64,000 nt of DNA from Acorus gramineus (taxonomy: Eukaryota > Streptophyta > Magnoliopsida > Acorales > Acoraceae): positions 21,571,615 to 21,635,614 of the forward strand of contig CM060850.1 of NCBI GenBank assembly GCA_030737835.1. Direction: 5' to 3'. A program made the translations under genes and the position numbers. The stretch's first letter is position 1, and the number at the start of each line of letters is the position of its first letter. The notes beneath the pieces were generated by a model. That model was not told the DNA's origin. It ran no database searches and was given only the letters and a program-made list of their open reading frames with translations. Below are positions 44,904 to 55,757 of this stretch, piece by piece.

Positions 44904-45677
44904 CTACACTAGCCTCCTCAATCGCTTTTCCCTTGTTGTCCCGATTAATTCAGGACAATTCTTTCTCATGTGCCCTTTCTTCTGACACTTATAACACCTG
45001 ATCTCCCGCTTCCTGGACTTGGATCTGGATTTATTCCTTCCAGATTCCCTCTCATCCGTTCTTCCTCTCACAAACAGACCATCCGCCTGTGAGTCACTAT
45101 CAGAATTCTTCTTTCTTATCTCATGCGATAAGAGCGCCGCCGTGACGGTCTCCAATTCAATAGTGTCCTTCCCATAGAGCAACGTCGTCACAAGATGCTC
45201 AAGGGAATTAGGAAGAGAACATAAGAGCATTAGAGCTTGATCTTCATCAGACATCTTGTCATCTATTTTTCCTAGTTCAGAAACTAGTCTACTAAATAAA
45301 TTAAGATGTTCTGCAATAGACGTACCTTCCTTCATCCGCAGTGTATAGAGTTGTCTCTTCAAGTACAGACGACCAGTCAAGGACTTCGTCATGTACAGAC
45401 TCTCCAGCTTCAACCAGATTGCCGCCGCAGACTTCTCCGTCGATACGTTGGGTAAGACATCCTTTGCCAGACACAAACGAATGGTACTGCACGCTTGAAG
45501 GTCAAAGTCATCCCAATCATCATCCTTTATCGAACTCGGCTTTTTCTCCTTCCCGTCTAACGCCTTGTGAAGACCTTGTTGGATCAAGACATCCTTAACT
45601 TGGACTTGCCAGAGTCCGAAGTTAATCTTTCCGTCGAACTTCTCAACATCGAACCTCGCGTTCGAAACCCTCGCCAT
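44904..45677 (-). pseudogene. copia gag with zinc knuckle
   Basis: It starts MARVSNARFDVEKFDGKINF (ATG at 45675-45677). It contains the Tnt1-type gag region (LKLESLYMTKSLTGRLYLKR) and the nucleocapsid knuckle CYKCQKKGHMRKNC (CX2CX4HX4C) near its end. A frameshift shortly after the knuckle separates it from the protease region, so the polyprotein frame is broken. Confidence 0.88.
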
Positions 45678-46429
45678 CTTTGATTTTTTCTTGAATGAAC
45701 AAAACCCTAGAATTTGAAAAAATTCTAGATCCACTCAAAGAAATCCTAGATCTGAGCAATGGAACCTCAGATCTAATCAAAGAACCTCTAGATCTCACCA
45801 AGGGAAACCCTAGGATTCAGAAACCCTAGGCTCTGATACCAATTTGTTGCGGAAAACCTCCCCAAATAGATCTAGGTTTGAGGGTTTGAGAGAGAAGACG
45901 AACAAATCAAACAAGCAATCACACAGAAGACAAGGAATTTACGTGGTTCGGCAAATTGCCTACATCCACGGGCGGCGGTGATGATTTTATTGAGAAGAAT
46001 TGTCTATATGTGCCTCACAATATTTTGTTTTCCTCAAGAACATATATAGAGGAAACAAACAGCATAAATAGGAAACAAACAAATTTAGAAATAAATAAAT
46101 TTAGTAATCTCAAGAATCTTAGAGACAGATTTCGCAATCTCAGAATCTTAAAAATATATTTTGCAATCTCTCTAAATATATTTCGTAATCTCTAAATATA
46201 TTTCTACCATGACTTCAACTTTGGGCCATAGAAACTACAATGAGAACAGGCTGCAGGCACGGGTGGGGCCGTGACAGTGCGCGCTGCAGGTGCAGGTGAG
46301 GGCCGAGGACACAGGGTCACGTGCAGAGGCACATGCGAAGACGCAAGACATGACGCAGCCACACGAAGAGCGTGGAGTCACAACGAGAGGCACGTGATGT
46401 GAATGCTCAGTTTGTGCAGAGAAAGAAGG

Positions 46430-46670
46430 GGTGGCATCCCAGGTGGTTCAGGTAAAAGCGAGTCCGGGTTCGAAGCTTGCGAGCGTGTGGTGTGTTTGTT
46501 CAAGGTGGAGTACAGATCCTTCTTTCAAAGACGCAACACAGAGAAGGTGTCCTGAACCCGGGTGGCATCTCAAGTGGTTTAGGTAAAAAGTGGGTCCAGG
46601 TATTTGAAGCTCGCTTGCGCTTGGTGTCGCTTGTTCAAGGTGGATTCCAGACAATCCTTCTTCGAAAAAG
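46430..46670. repeat. Imperfect tandem repeat inside the outer LTR element
   Basis: Two units of about 125 bp: GGGTGGCATCCCAGGTGGTT at 46430 and GGGTGGCATCTCAAGTGGTT at 46560, each followed by AGGTAAAA, GAAGCT(T/C)GC and TTGTTCAAGGTGGA. The first unit contains GTCCGGGTTCGAAGC, resembling a polymerase III B box. Confidence 0.75.
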
Positions 46671-47456
46671 CACATGGAGAATGCAATAGATTCACGTGAT
46701 TACCAAGTCAAGATACTGACTTGAAGATGTAGCGGTGCAGATTTATGGAAGAAGAGAAGTTCTTCAGCCAAGTGGAGTTTGCAGAGCGAGGTGGAGACAC
46801 TAACAGAAATCTTCAAGGGGTTCGTGAAAGTTGGAGTTTATCGAATTCGTGGAGATTGTTGGGATTATATCTCGATCCAGTGTATACTAATTGGTTGATT
46901 AATTAATATTTGATCTTAATTAATATATAAAGTGAATCTCCTAAAATCAGGGAAACAGATTTATTTTTTATGAGATTACTTGGAGAGAAAGTTATTTATC
47001 TATATAAATATCATCTAAGGTTTCAAGGTAAAACGGGGCTGACATGGCATAAAATGTAGAGATCCATAAAAGAGAAATTGAGAGTGTTCAAAAAAGAGTA
47101 ACTTCATGAGAGAGTTTGTAAGGCTTTTTTTTATCTCAATTATTATAGTGGATTCTTGGTTTTCGTCCCGTGGATATAAACCTAGGCCGAACCACGTATT
47201 TTTATGTTCTTCATATGATTATGTTTCGTTCTTGTGTTCGAACTCGTATTTTATTAATAAATTCCGCAGATTCATTTCCTAACTGATAGTTTATCATTGA
47301 CTAGATATTCAACGCGGAGCATCCCAACACGTGCAATTACATTCCTGTTGTTTACACATAGAAATTAAATAAATTAAATAGAATCTCCGTATCTCCCTTT
47401 ACCAATGCCCTCTGCGATTGACCTAAAATCAATCATGTTTTTAAATCCCTTGAAAC

Positions 47457-49616
47457 TGTTAAATGTATTAGGGGTAGTTTAGTCATTTTAATCTTTTCCC
47501 TTTCTGTACTATTAATATTTGGTACAAACTCTAATAACAAATGGTTTTATCTATTCAATTTCTGATTCTAACATGGTATCAGAGCCTCTACTCCAAAAAC
47601 CTTAGATCTATAAAAGTTTTTTCCTTCTTCCCCGCTCCGATTGAGGAGTTTTCAATCAGAGCGGGGGAAGACTTTTGTTCGCGAGATCGTCGACGCTCCG
47701 CCGTCCGTCGCTCTAACTGTGCAGCCTCCGCGCCCCTGTGTTGTTGCACCTATCGCAGCCTCGCCGCTGCTCTGAACGCCCACACGCGCCACTATTCGCG
47801 CCGTGTGCCGCCGTCGCTGCACCACTGCGTCGCCCTGTCGCAGCTACCCAGTCGCACCCTTTTGCCGCTATCACTGCCACGAGCAGCCCCGCTGTCCAGC
47901 TTGTTGCGCCATGCAGCCGCGCCACGCTGCCGCTGCCCCCATGCAGTCCCGCAGCTGCCCCGCGCACACGCGCCACGCTGCCCTCGCGCAGCCCCGCTGC
48001 CGCCCCTGTGCAGCCCTGTCAGGCCCGCGCGCCACCCACAGTGCGTCATGCCCCTGCGCTCCCAGGCCCGCACCATGCTTGCTGCTACGCCGCACCCCGC
48101 CCCGTCCGCGCTCCCGAGCGCCAAATCCACGTGGATCTCGCCCAGTCATGCGAAATCAACGCTTGCCCAGCGCAGATCGCGCACCTGCCACGCAGATCGC
48201 CCTCACTGTACGCGGTTCCAGCTGTACGGGATCGCACAGGGCGCCCAACACCCGCGCCGGCCTGTGCACGCGTTCTTGAATCTCCCGGGATTCTGCCAGC
48301 TGCCGAGACACCTTCCCGGATCTTCTGGGATTCTTCTAGGACCCTATCCCCAGCGCGTCCCAGATCTCCCAGGACCCTGTCCCCTGTGCGCCCGAGTCCC
48401 TCTTATTCCAAGCTCCAGCGCGCCCGGCCCAGCTCGCCCAGCACCTGGCCCATCCCACGCTCCCGGGCAGCCGCTCCCAGGTCGCCCAGTCCGCCCGGCG
48501 CGCCTCCAGGACCGCTCCGGCTGCCCCACCCGACCACCAGCGGCCGCCCATCACCTCCATGTGACACCCCAGGCCGCCCTCGACTGCCTTCGGCCGCCTC
48601 ATCCGGCCTCCAACAATCTCCGTCGACCACTACCAGGCTCCACCGTCTCCGACCAACGTCTCCAGCAGCCGGCAACCATCTCCGGCCACCGCTCCGGCCG
48701 CCGCCTCCGGCAACCGTTTTGTTGTCCCATCTACGATTTTTCAGTATTTTTCTCTCTCTGGCCGCTACAGACTTGTTCGGACTTCGAATATAGTCATCTT
48801 GGTACTCATTTTGATCATTTTTTCGTTCTCTACGCATCTGTGTGTTGATTTTCTTCATCCGAGATCTCTATTCTTCTGTAATTTTCGTTGTTTGGATTTC
48901 TCCGCAGTCTTCCGTGCTGCTTTCTTCTGTGCTTCATGCACACGACTTGTTTCTTCTGCAGCGTTGCTGCCTCCGTGCACATCTTTGTGCCTTTGTCTCC
49001 GCTGCGCTATTTCGCGCACGCGTCGAGAATGCCGGATCCACTCTTTCACGGGTGATGCCACCCTTTCACGGGTTTATCTCTCCTGCTCGGAGAACGTTGT
49101 CTTTGCTGTATTGTTTCTCACACGCATCAAGAATGTCGGATCCACCCTTTCACGGGTGATGCCTTCCTTCATAGTCTTTTCCTTTTTTTTTGTTGCATCT
49201 ATCGTAATAATGTTATTCTCACCCACTCTATGGTTTTTTTTTCTCTCTCCATTTATTCCCTTTAGTGCACTCTCCATCATCTTGATTTTATTATCGATTT
49301 TGCGTTCTCATCCATATCATGTTTCCGCTTTGTCAGACTCAGTTTGGTTATTGTCAACACCAACACTTTGTTTGCATATTGAAGAAATGCTTCGTTTTTT
49401 ATGATTGATGATTGGATGTGTTTATTGGGATGTTAGAAAATTTTCTTTGTCATTTTTGTACAAACTTTAAAGGTTCTACTTTTCAGAGTTTGAGGGGGGT
49501 GTTAAATGTATTAGGGGTAGTTTAATCATTTCAGTCTTTTTCCTTTCTGTACTATTAATATTTGATACAAACCCTAATAACAAATGGTTTTATCTCTTCA
49601 ATTTCTAATTCTAACA
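47457..49616 (+). mobile_element. Non-autonomous LTR element with 117-bp LTRs
   Basis: LTRs at 47457-47573 and 49500-49616 (TGTTAAATGTATTAGGGGTA..ATTCTAACA) are near-identical. TGGTATCAGAGCC (47574 onward) is the primer-binding site directly after the first LTR, and TTTGAGGGGGG the purine tract before the second. The flanking 5-mers are GAAAC and TAAAC, a one-mismatch target duplication. The 1.9-kb interior has a very GC-rich, C-biased half (47640-48790) with overlapping Pro/Ala/Arg-rich frames (up to 435 codons). I recognise no gag or pol in it and regard those frames as composition artefacts. Confidence 0.88.
49020..49165. repeat. Repeated CCCTTTCACGGGTGATGCC motif in the LTR element
   Basis: GAATGCCGGATCCACTCTTT plus CACGGGTGATGCC near 49027 and GAATGTCGGATCCACCCTTT plus CACGGGTGATGCC near 49131 are about 105 bp apart, with a third partial CACCCTTTCACGGG at 49059. 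It is a short decayed tandem array. Confidence 0.7.
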
Positions 49617-49910
49617 TAAACAACAAATCCTCCTCCATTGTCCGTTGTCATCGTGTCTAACCATACAAATAATACTGCATATATACACTGGAATAAACAA
49701 ACTCTGCAGATGAGTAGGTTTCCACTTCTATAGTGCCAGGCAACAAAAACCATCACTAAAGCTAGACTTCTCAAAACATAAACAAAATTATATGACAAAA
49801 CATATATTCATCATATGAACCAAAAAGTATACCATCCCACAAAAAGGTTGGACTAAAGTAGAATTAAAAAACGAGTCGAGTGATTCCAATCACAAATCCA
49901 CAATCTTTTA
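49617..49910. other. 3' flank of membrane protein copy B
   Basis: No other feature; probably contains the 3' UTR of the minus-strand gene. Confidence 0.5.
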
Positions 49911-50303
49911 TCAGACCAACCACATATCACGAAACGTGGACTGAAACCATGCCATGATGAGAAGCAGAACAACCGCCGCCGCCACACCAAAAGGCGAACC
50001 GCCTCCGCCATCCTTCCGACGGGGAACTTGGGCCCTTCGATGGGCCGGATAGAGGCCAAAGAACGCGCCAGCGTCGTCGACCGAAGGCAAGCAACGAATG
50101 AGGATCAACAACGCGACAGGTGCGAAGAGGAGGGTCAAGTTGAGTTGTACCTCGATGGATTTGACGATCTCCTCGTAGGAGAAAGACCAAGAGAGGCCGA
50201 GGAGGAGGAGGACGGTCAGCAATATGAGGAGCACCGGATATGGGAGGGGTGAGAGTGTGAAAGCATCGAAAATTGGAGACCTGCGATGGCCACCGTAAGC
50301 CAT
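49911..50303 (-). CDS. Small plant membrane protein, unknown function (copy B)
   Basis: A single-exon 130-residue protein starting MAYGGHRRSPIFDAF. Hydrophobic spans lie at about 22-39, 53-70 and 104-120. The last is preceded by RRKDGGGGSPFGVAAAVV and followed by QSTFRDMWLV. The order of spans and the GGSP(W/F)GVAAAVV motif match the protein at 39890-40309, so these are paralogues, though the N-terminal halves have diverged. GC content is higher than in the surroundings. No function can be assigned; membrane location is inferred from hydrophobicity. Confidence 0.85.
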   Translation of the reverse strand: MAYGGHRRSPIFDAFTLSPLPYPVLLILLTVLLLLGLSWSFSYEEIVKSIEVQLNLTLLFAPVALLILIRCLPSVDDAGAFFGLYPAHRRAQVPRRKDGGGGSPFGVAAAVVLLLIMAWFQSTFRDMWLV

Positions 50304-51092
50304 GAATGAAAATGAAGTTATTTTGTGATCATTGAGACATAATATTGTTATCTATCGTTGTTGTGCAAGTGTTCGCCGCCTTATGTTTCACTCCTTTTGC
50401 CCCTTCTTGGTTGGGTTAAAGAATAGATATCGAATAAAAGAAAAAAAAATCTTGCAATGTGTGGGTATAGTTATATTAGGTGGGAATAAGATTGAAATTG
50501 TATTATGTTACACATTTTATTTCACTTATATAACGTGGTTTGATATAAAGATCTACATGTTAAATCATTTTTTAAAATTTAATAAATAATTATTCATATT
50601 TTATTTTTATTTTATGCACAGTTTAGATGAATACAAAAATTTTATTATTATATTCTTAATTAGAATAATAATAAAAACACAATTAAACATAGAATGGCAT
50701 CTTATTTTATTAGCATAGTTATTAATATTAAAATAATTATCCATCTATAATAACTTATCAAATAGGAGTTTTGCTTTACTTCTGTTCATGGTGTTGACCT
50801 TTGCGATGAAGAAAACAATTTAAATTAATTATCTCATATTTTGATGTGAATTCGAATATCATGCACGGTTTTGATATTGGGATATGGATTTAGATATAGA
50901 TACTAAATAGTTGTTTTTTTTCATACGTAAACAGGTGATTCAAAACTCAAAACTCATGATTATAAAATTTTGTTTTTTCTGATAACTGGTAGACCTTTTA
51001 TGATTTAATAAATATTACAATTAGTCCAAATACACATGATGAAGGGGAGGGGAATGGCGATAGCCCACCTCGGGTTACACGAGCAGTGTTCC
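50304..51092. other. Intergenic AT-rich DNA, nothing recognised
   Basis: Includes the upstream region of copy B. No gene is supported. Confidence 0.4.
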
Positions 51093-51507
51093 CAGGGGCG
51101 GACTAAAGGGTTGGCTTATTGCCCACATCAATAATTAACTCTAGTTTTAATTAAATTTACACAATCCCTCTTTCACTGTCCATCTCTCTGTACGCGTCCA
51201 GTCCATGATATTTAAATTATTTTTTTTAATATTTGTTTCTATTTATTTTGAAATAAAATAGATTTATACAATTTCATTTCATTAAAAAAATACAATTTTT
51301 TTAAAAAAAAAACTTTTTTTAAACATTATAAAAGCTTAATTTAGTGCTTTATTATATAGCCTTTTTTTACATCTTTGTGTCATTTTGACTAAATTTTAAT
51401 TATGAAATTGATTTATTTATATAAAAAAAAATTTATCCATTATAAAAAAAAATTTCATCAAAAGATGAGTTCAGTCCATTTTAAAATAAAGTCTTAGATC
51501 CGTCGTG
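51093..51507. mobile_element. hAT-type non-autonomous element, 415 bp
   Basis: Flanked by the perfect 8-bp direct repeat AGTGTTCC (51085-51092 and 51508-51515), the target size of hAT transposons. The left end CAGGGGCGGACTAAAG and the reverse complement of the right end (CACGACGGATCTAAGAC) are an imperfect inverted repeat of the hAT CAG(G/T)GGCGGA type. The interior is AT-rich and non-coding. Confidence 0.8.
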
Positions 51508-52125
51508 AGTGTTCCCACGTGTAACACATGTGGGTGAAACATGGGGAGATAAAGGGGAAGAAAAGCAAGAGACTAAAGAAAATTTTGTTGTTATTGACTA
51601 TAAAATTTTGTTGTTAATCATTGAATGATAGATCTTGATGTGGGGAAGTGAATGTTATTTGGCTCCATTGTGATTTTTGGGTGAGAATAAGTTAAATCTC
51701 ACCGAAGTGTAAGAAAAAGTGCATTGAACTGTGCCACGATACAGTGTTTCAACTTTCAAGTGTGGTGCGCTCCTGACCACTCGATCAGTGAAGTCCGATC
51801 AAGGTAATTAAATAATTTTGGACCGTTGATTGGGTTATTCAATTTCGAGTATTAATGGCGATTAGGTTGATTAAAGCGATCGGCATTTCATCGTGATCCT
51901 TCAAATTATCAAATTAGCCCTCATAGTTCTTCTAATATCAAGGAAAAACACATTTTTCTCTACAACTATTGGGGCAAATCTGAGGGGTAATATTGGAATT
52001 GACGCACCATATGGGGTCCACGGTGGATGTTGACGTGGCGACCAAGGAGTGGACGAGCTTTGTGCAATTGCTTTGGAGTTGGACTCATTAAAACAAAATT
52101 TTAAATTGTTTTTTATGTTGTTATT
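51508..52125. other. Intergenic DNA, nothing recognised
   Basis: No supported feature. Confidence 0.4.
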
Positions 52126-52447
52126 TTTTTTTTTTTTGAGAGGCACATAAGGTCACGTAGGACAATTATAAACTGACAAGTCTCATAGAACGATTACAAT
52201 AAGATGGAGAGAGTCTAGTGAAACATACTCAACCCACACACAGAGCATAGGCCTACAGCCAAGATAGCCAAAGCCCACCTTGGCTTGGTTAGAAGTTCAT
52301 CTAGGTCAAGTCCGCCACAAACACAGCCAATTAAGGACTAAAACACCATTTTTTCCTCTTCTTGACATCACCAAGAATTAAACCCGAGAAGCCCCTTTGA
52401 AAAGGGGTGTCCAAATCCACCCGACCAAAGTCATTGGAGACTATTGT
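52126..52447 (-). mobile_element. Possible SINE-like retroelement
   Basis: It has a poly-T run at the left (52127-52138) and, on the minus strand, TCGGGTTTAATTCTTGG near 52370-52390, resembling a B box. TTGTTAT occurs at both edges, which could be a 7-bp target duplication. It is longer than the other SINEs here, so the assignment is weak. Confidence 0.4.
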
Positions 52448-52499
52448 TATCTTAATTTTTAGTTTCAGAAATAATTTTTCTTTCCAATTAATCTATTTT

Positions 52500-54917
52500 C
52501 ATTTAGCATGACAATTTCAGAGTTGGGTCGCCTCAACTCTTCTTTATTTACACTCATCCCAAAAAAGGAAGGGGCAGTTGCGGTGGATGATTATCACCCC
52601 ATCTGTCTTCTAAATGTGGGGTACATGATCGTGGCAAAGGTTTTGACAAACCGGATGAAGGTTGTTTGCGGAGACCTCATTGAAGAGTCTCAATCAGCCT
52701 TCATATTGGGCCGTTGTCTTCAAGATAGCTTTGTAGTTGTGCAAGAGCTGATCTCCGCCCTTTACAAACACCATCACAATGGTGTCACCCTCAAACTCGA
52801 TTTTGCGAAAGCTTAAGATAGCGTTCATTAGGATTTCCTATATCAAGTATTGGCACATCACGACTTTGGGGAGCATTAAATCAGGATGCTCAAGCGATGT
52901 ACGGATTCAACACATGGTTCCATATTACTCAACGAGGTCGCTTGTGGCTTCTTCCCACAGAATCAAGGTTTACGACAAGGTGATCCTCTTTCACCATTCA
53001 TTTTTGTGTTTGTCATGAATGTATTGAGTAGAATGTGCATGGCTTCCATGAGAGGGGGCTGGTTGTTTGGCTTGGCGAGCTCGGTCAACGGTCACTGTGT
53101 TGCTTTGGTACAATATATCGACGATACGATGATGATACAATGATGCTTTTCGACGCGTTGGCTCCCTCAGCGAGGGTGGCCCGATTCATATGCTTATGTT
53201 TCAAGCTCGTGTTCGGCCTTCATCTGATTGGAGAAAATGTGCTCTTTCGCCTATCAACGTCCCAACGTCTCAACCAAGTTGGCGTTGGCTTTAGCGCAAG
53301 TTATGGGGTGTGAGGTGCAGGCATTCTCGTCGCGAGTGCTAGGTCTTCCACTGGTATGCGGTAGATTGAAAAAAGCAGATTGGAACCCTCTAGTGGAGCG
53401 ATTTTAGAGGTGCCTCGCCGGGTGGAAGGGCGGGCTCTAAGCTACAGTGGCCTACTTACACTTTTACAGGCGGTCTTGTCCTCTCTCCCTCTCGGTGTTT
53501 TGTATACCCGCGGTCATGCTTGATCGCATCGAGTCATTCGTCTCTGGTTCTTATGGCAGGGCGCTTATGAGTTGGCACAAAAGCTTTACTTAGTTGATTG
53601 GTCTACGGTCTGTTTGTACAAGGAGGCGGGAGGTTTAGGAATTCTAGACCTTTGCGACATGAACATGCCCCTACTCTCCAAGTGGCTTTGGCGATGGATT
53701 TCCAATCTGTCCAGACCATTGGTTCAGATCTTCAAGGATCGTTATGGTGAGTACGGCTTCGGTGATCATCGATGGCCCACTATTGGTGTAAGAGCCTTGA
53801 TGCTCTATAAAGGTCTGTTTGGTGACCGTGGGGATTTCACTCAGTGGATCCGATGGGAGGCTGGCTGGGGTTTGGGAATTCATTTTTGGCGTGAAGCATG
53901 GTGTAGCAAGACTCCCCTATGTGCACAGTTTCCAGATATTTTTGCACTTGCATGGAATCAAGAGGGCTCTATTCATGAGTTCTGGTCAGATGAGGTAGGT
54001 CAACTCCAATGGTCGGTGGCGCTACGTAGGTCTCATCTATCTTCCACGGAGGAGTCTAGCTTCACTCTTCTCATCGAGACGTTGGAGTCTTGGGGTGGGG
54101 ACTTCGACTCATCTATGGACAGACCACGATGGGTCCCAGAATCCTTTGGGTTCTCAATTAAGAGCAGTTACAACTGGCATCATCATCACTCGCTTATTTG
54201 GGGCAGCCACTCACTTATTTGGAGACCCAAAATCCCGTAGAAGATCAAATTTTTCTTGTGGATCCTTGCACATGAACGACTTCTCACAAAAATGTATCGT
54301 GCAAAATGGAGGGAGGAAAATGTTCATGTGCACTGTGTGGTGAAGCCCTTAAATCCATCACCCACCCTTTCTGTCAGTGCAGCTTTGCTAGGGAGTTGTG
54401 GTAGGTGGTTGGTATGGCAACTTCCTTCCACCCTTTCTTCACACTTCAGAAAATGTGGGAGGTAGATGCGGACTTGCATTCCAAATCTACCCCAGGCCAT
54501 GCCATCATTTCCAGCTCGGTTATTCCTGCAAGTACGTGGGTGATTTGGAGCTCGAGGAACGATGTTGTGTTTAAGGGTGAGGGTATATATAAAGAACATA
54601 TGGAAACTCACGGCGGCCTTTATTCAGGACTGGGCTTGGGAGCTAGTAGGAGCGCGGGGTGTGACCCTTGGGGGGGGGCAATTATTGCAACGTAAGCTTG
54701 AAGCTCTTCTTGGGATGTTCGGAACTGAGTTGATAGCCTATCTACTCCCCGACCATGCCCATTGGTTCTTTTTTTTCTTTGTGTTTTGTATTGTAATCTT
54801 TATTTGATTTCCTTTTTGCTTAATCTGTATCCTCTCATCCCCATTCAGACATATACTAACTCTTTTTTAATGAAATCAATTGCTAGCAGCAGTCTACCTT
54901 ACGTTTAAAAAAAACTC
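52500..54917 (+). mobile_element. Decayed LINE (non-LTR retrotransposon), 5'-truncated
   Basis: Broken frames give a plant LINE reverse transcriptase: LFTLIPKKEGAVAVDDYHPI, CLLNVGYMIVAKVLTNRMK, ESQSAFILGRCLQDSF, LKLDFAKA, NQGLRQGDPLSPFIF and an altered active site YIDDT. The C-terminal part is the frame 53572-54240 (GGLGILDLCDMNMPLLSKWL.., WREAWCSKTPLCAQFPDIFA), continuing to the zinc-binding region near 54300. The 3' end after 54770 (TTTTGTATTGTAATCTTTAT) and a short A run near 54907 mark the tail. Many stops and frameshifts show it is dead. Confidence 0.85.
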
Positions 54918-55509
54918 CAATTTAGTTACTCTAGGTTATAAGGGTGATTCTTAATTCAGGAATCCAATTTTACTAGATTCCATGAAATGAAAAACTTTGT
55001 CTGAAATGTTCATAAATGAAATATCTCAAATATAATTCTTTTGAGTGTTTAAATAGAATAAAAAAAAAATTAATGTCAAATTGACCTTTCACGTTCATAA
55101 TCATTATGCCTTGTCATTTTGTACATGCAAGTCTATTAATTTGTACAACTCTATTAATTTTTTTTTTCCATAAACTCATGTTTTGTTTTTTCAAATCATT
55201 TTGTTGTTGTTTTCAATATTTTCATTTTTTCTTTTTTTGAAAAACAAGGTAGACATTGCTAACAATGCTTATATTTCAAAATAAAGGTTACAAGTCTACA
55301 TGGGGGATGGGGGAGAAGAGATAAAGTAAAATAAACAAAACAATTAACAAGCAATGAATGGTCCACATGAGATGGAAAAGGGTGAGTCTGTAGATAGGCT
55401 ATCCACCGACAAATCTGGCTCCCTTCCCACCCAGTATGCCATCATATATTAATTACAATCATTCATTTTTTGGATGTTGAATGGCAACAAGCGAGTCATC
55501 CTAGATTTC
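54918..55509. other. Intergenic DNA with a possible LINE tail
   Basis: 55215-55300 (TTTTTTTGAAAAACAAGGTAG..) resembles a reversed LINE 3' tail. Nothing else is recognised. Confidence 0.35.
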
Positions 55510-55757
55510 TTGGGGCATTTGGTTGTGCATTTAGACATGCTTCTACTTAAAAAAATGAAAAGTGCAAACATATTACTAAACGCATCATAGAAAGCAGACT
55601 TAATTAAAAAGTTACTTACTAAACATATTGCTTACAACTTTCAGTACAAAAATCTTGCATTTTAGAAAGTGTAGAAAATGCACTTTCATGGAATCAAGTT
55701 TATTTAAGTCACTTTATTCAAAATCTTACTTTTCAAATGTGTTTTCAAACGCTACCT
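55510..55757. mobile_element. MITE-like repeat, partner of 3640-3870
   Basis: The left end GGGGCATTTGGTTGTGCATTT and right end (reverse complement AGGTAGCGTTTGAAAACACA) form a rough inverted repeat. ATGGAATCAAGTTTATTTAA plus GTCACTTTATTCAAAATCTTA near 55688-55732 matches the 3640-3870 copy. Confidence 0.6.

Larger units (their letters stand above)
41390..46239 (-). mobile_element. Ty1/copia retrotransposon inserted in the outer LTR element
   Basis: The right (5') LTR is 45845-46239, starting TGTAGTTTCTATGG on the minus strand and ending CCGCAACA. The left (3') LTR is about 41391-41725 and lacks roughly 60 bp of its outer end. On the minus strand the primer-binding site TTGGTATCAGAGCC (45831-45844) follows the 5' LTR and the purine tract GGTGGAGATT precedes the 3' LTR. 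The shared LTR parts differ at only about six positions in 335. Coding runs in the order gag, protease, integrase, reverse transcriptase, RNase H, as in copia elements of the Tnt1/Tork type. Confidence 0.93.
40608..47284 (+). mobile_element. Non-coding LTR retrotransposon (outer element of a nest)
   Basis: Left LTR 40608-41070 (TGTTGGATTATG..CCCTAACA) and right LTR 46857-47284 (TGTTGGGATTAT..TTCCTAACT) are direct repeats, flanked by the 5-bp duplication GATAG (40603-40607, 47285-47289). TTGGTATCAGAGC (41072-41084) is the initiator-Met primer-binding site and GTGGAGA before 46857 the purine tract. Excluding the inserted copia, its interior is only about 0.9 kb and encodes nothing recognisable, so it depended on another element. 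The LTRs are visibly more diverged from each other than those of the inner element. Confidence 0.88.

Noticed and set aside
46455..46490. tRNA gene candidate around GGGTTCGAAGC
   Set aside because: No acceptor-stem pairing or anticodon loop could be drawn; it is better read as a SINE-like repeat.
47541..48848. 435-codon plus-strand open frame and overlapping 351- and 158-codon frames
   Set aside because: They overlap in several frames, are Pro/Ala/Arg/Cys-rich from a C-biased GC-rich block, begin inside an LTR, and show no domain.
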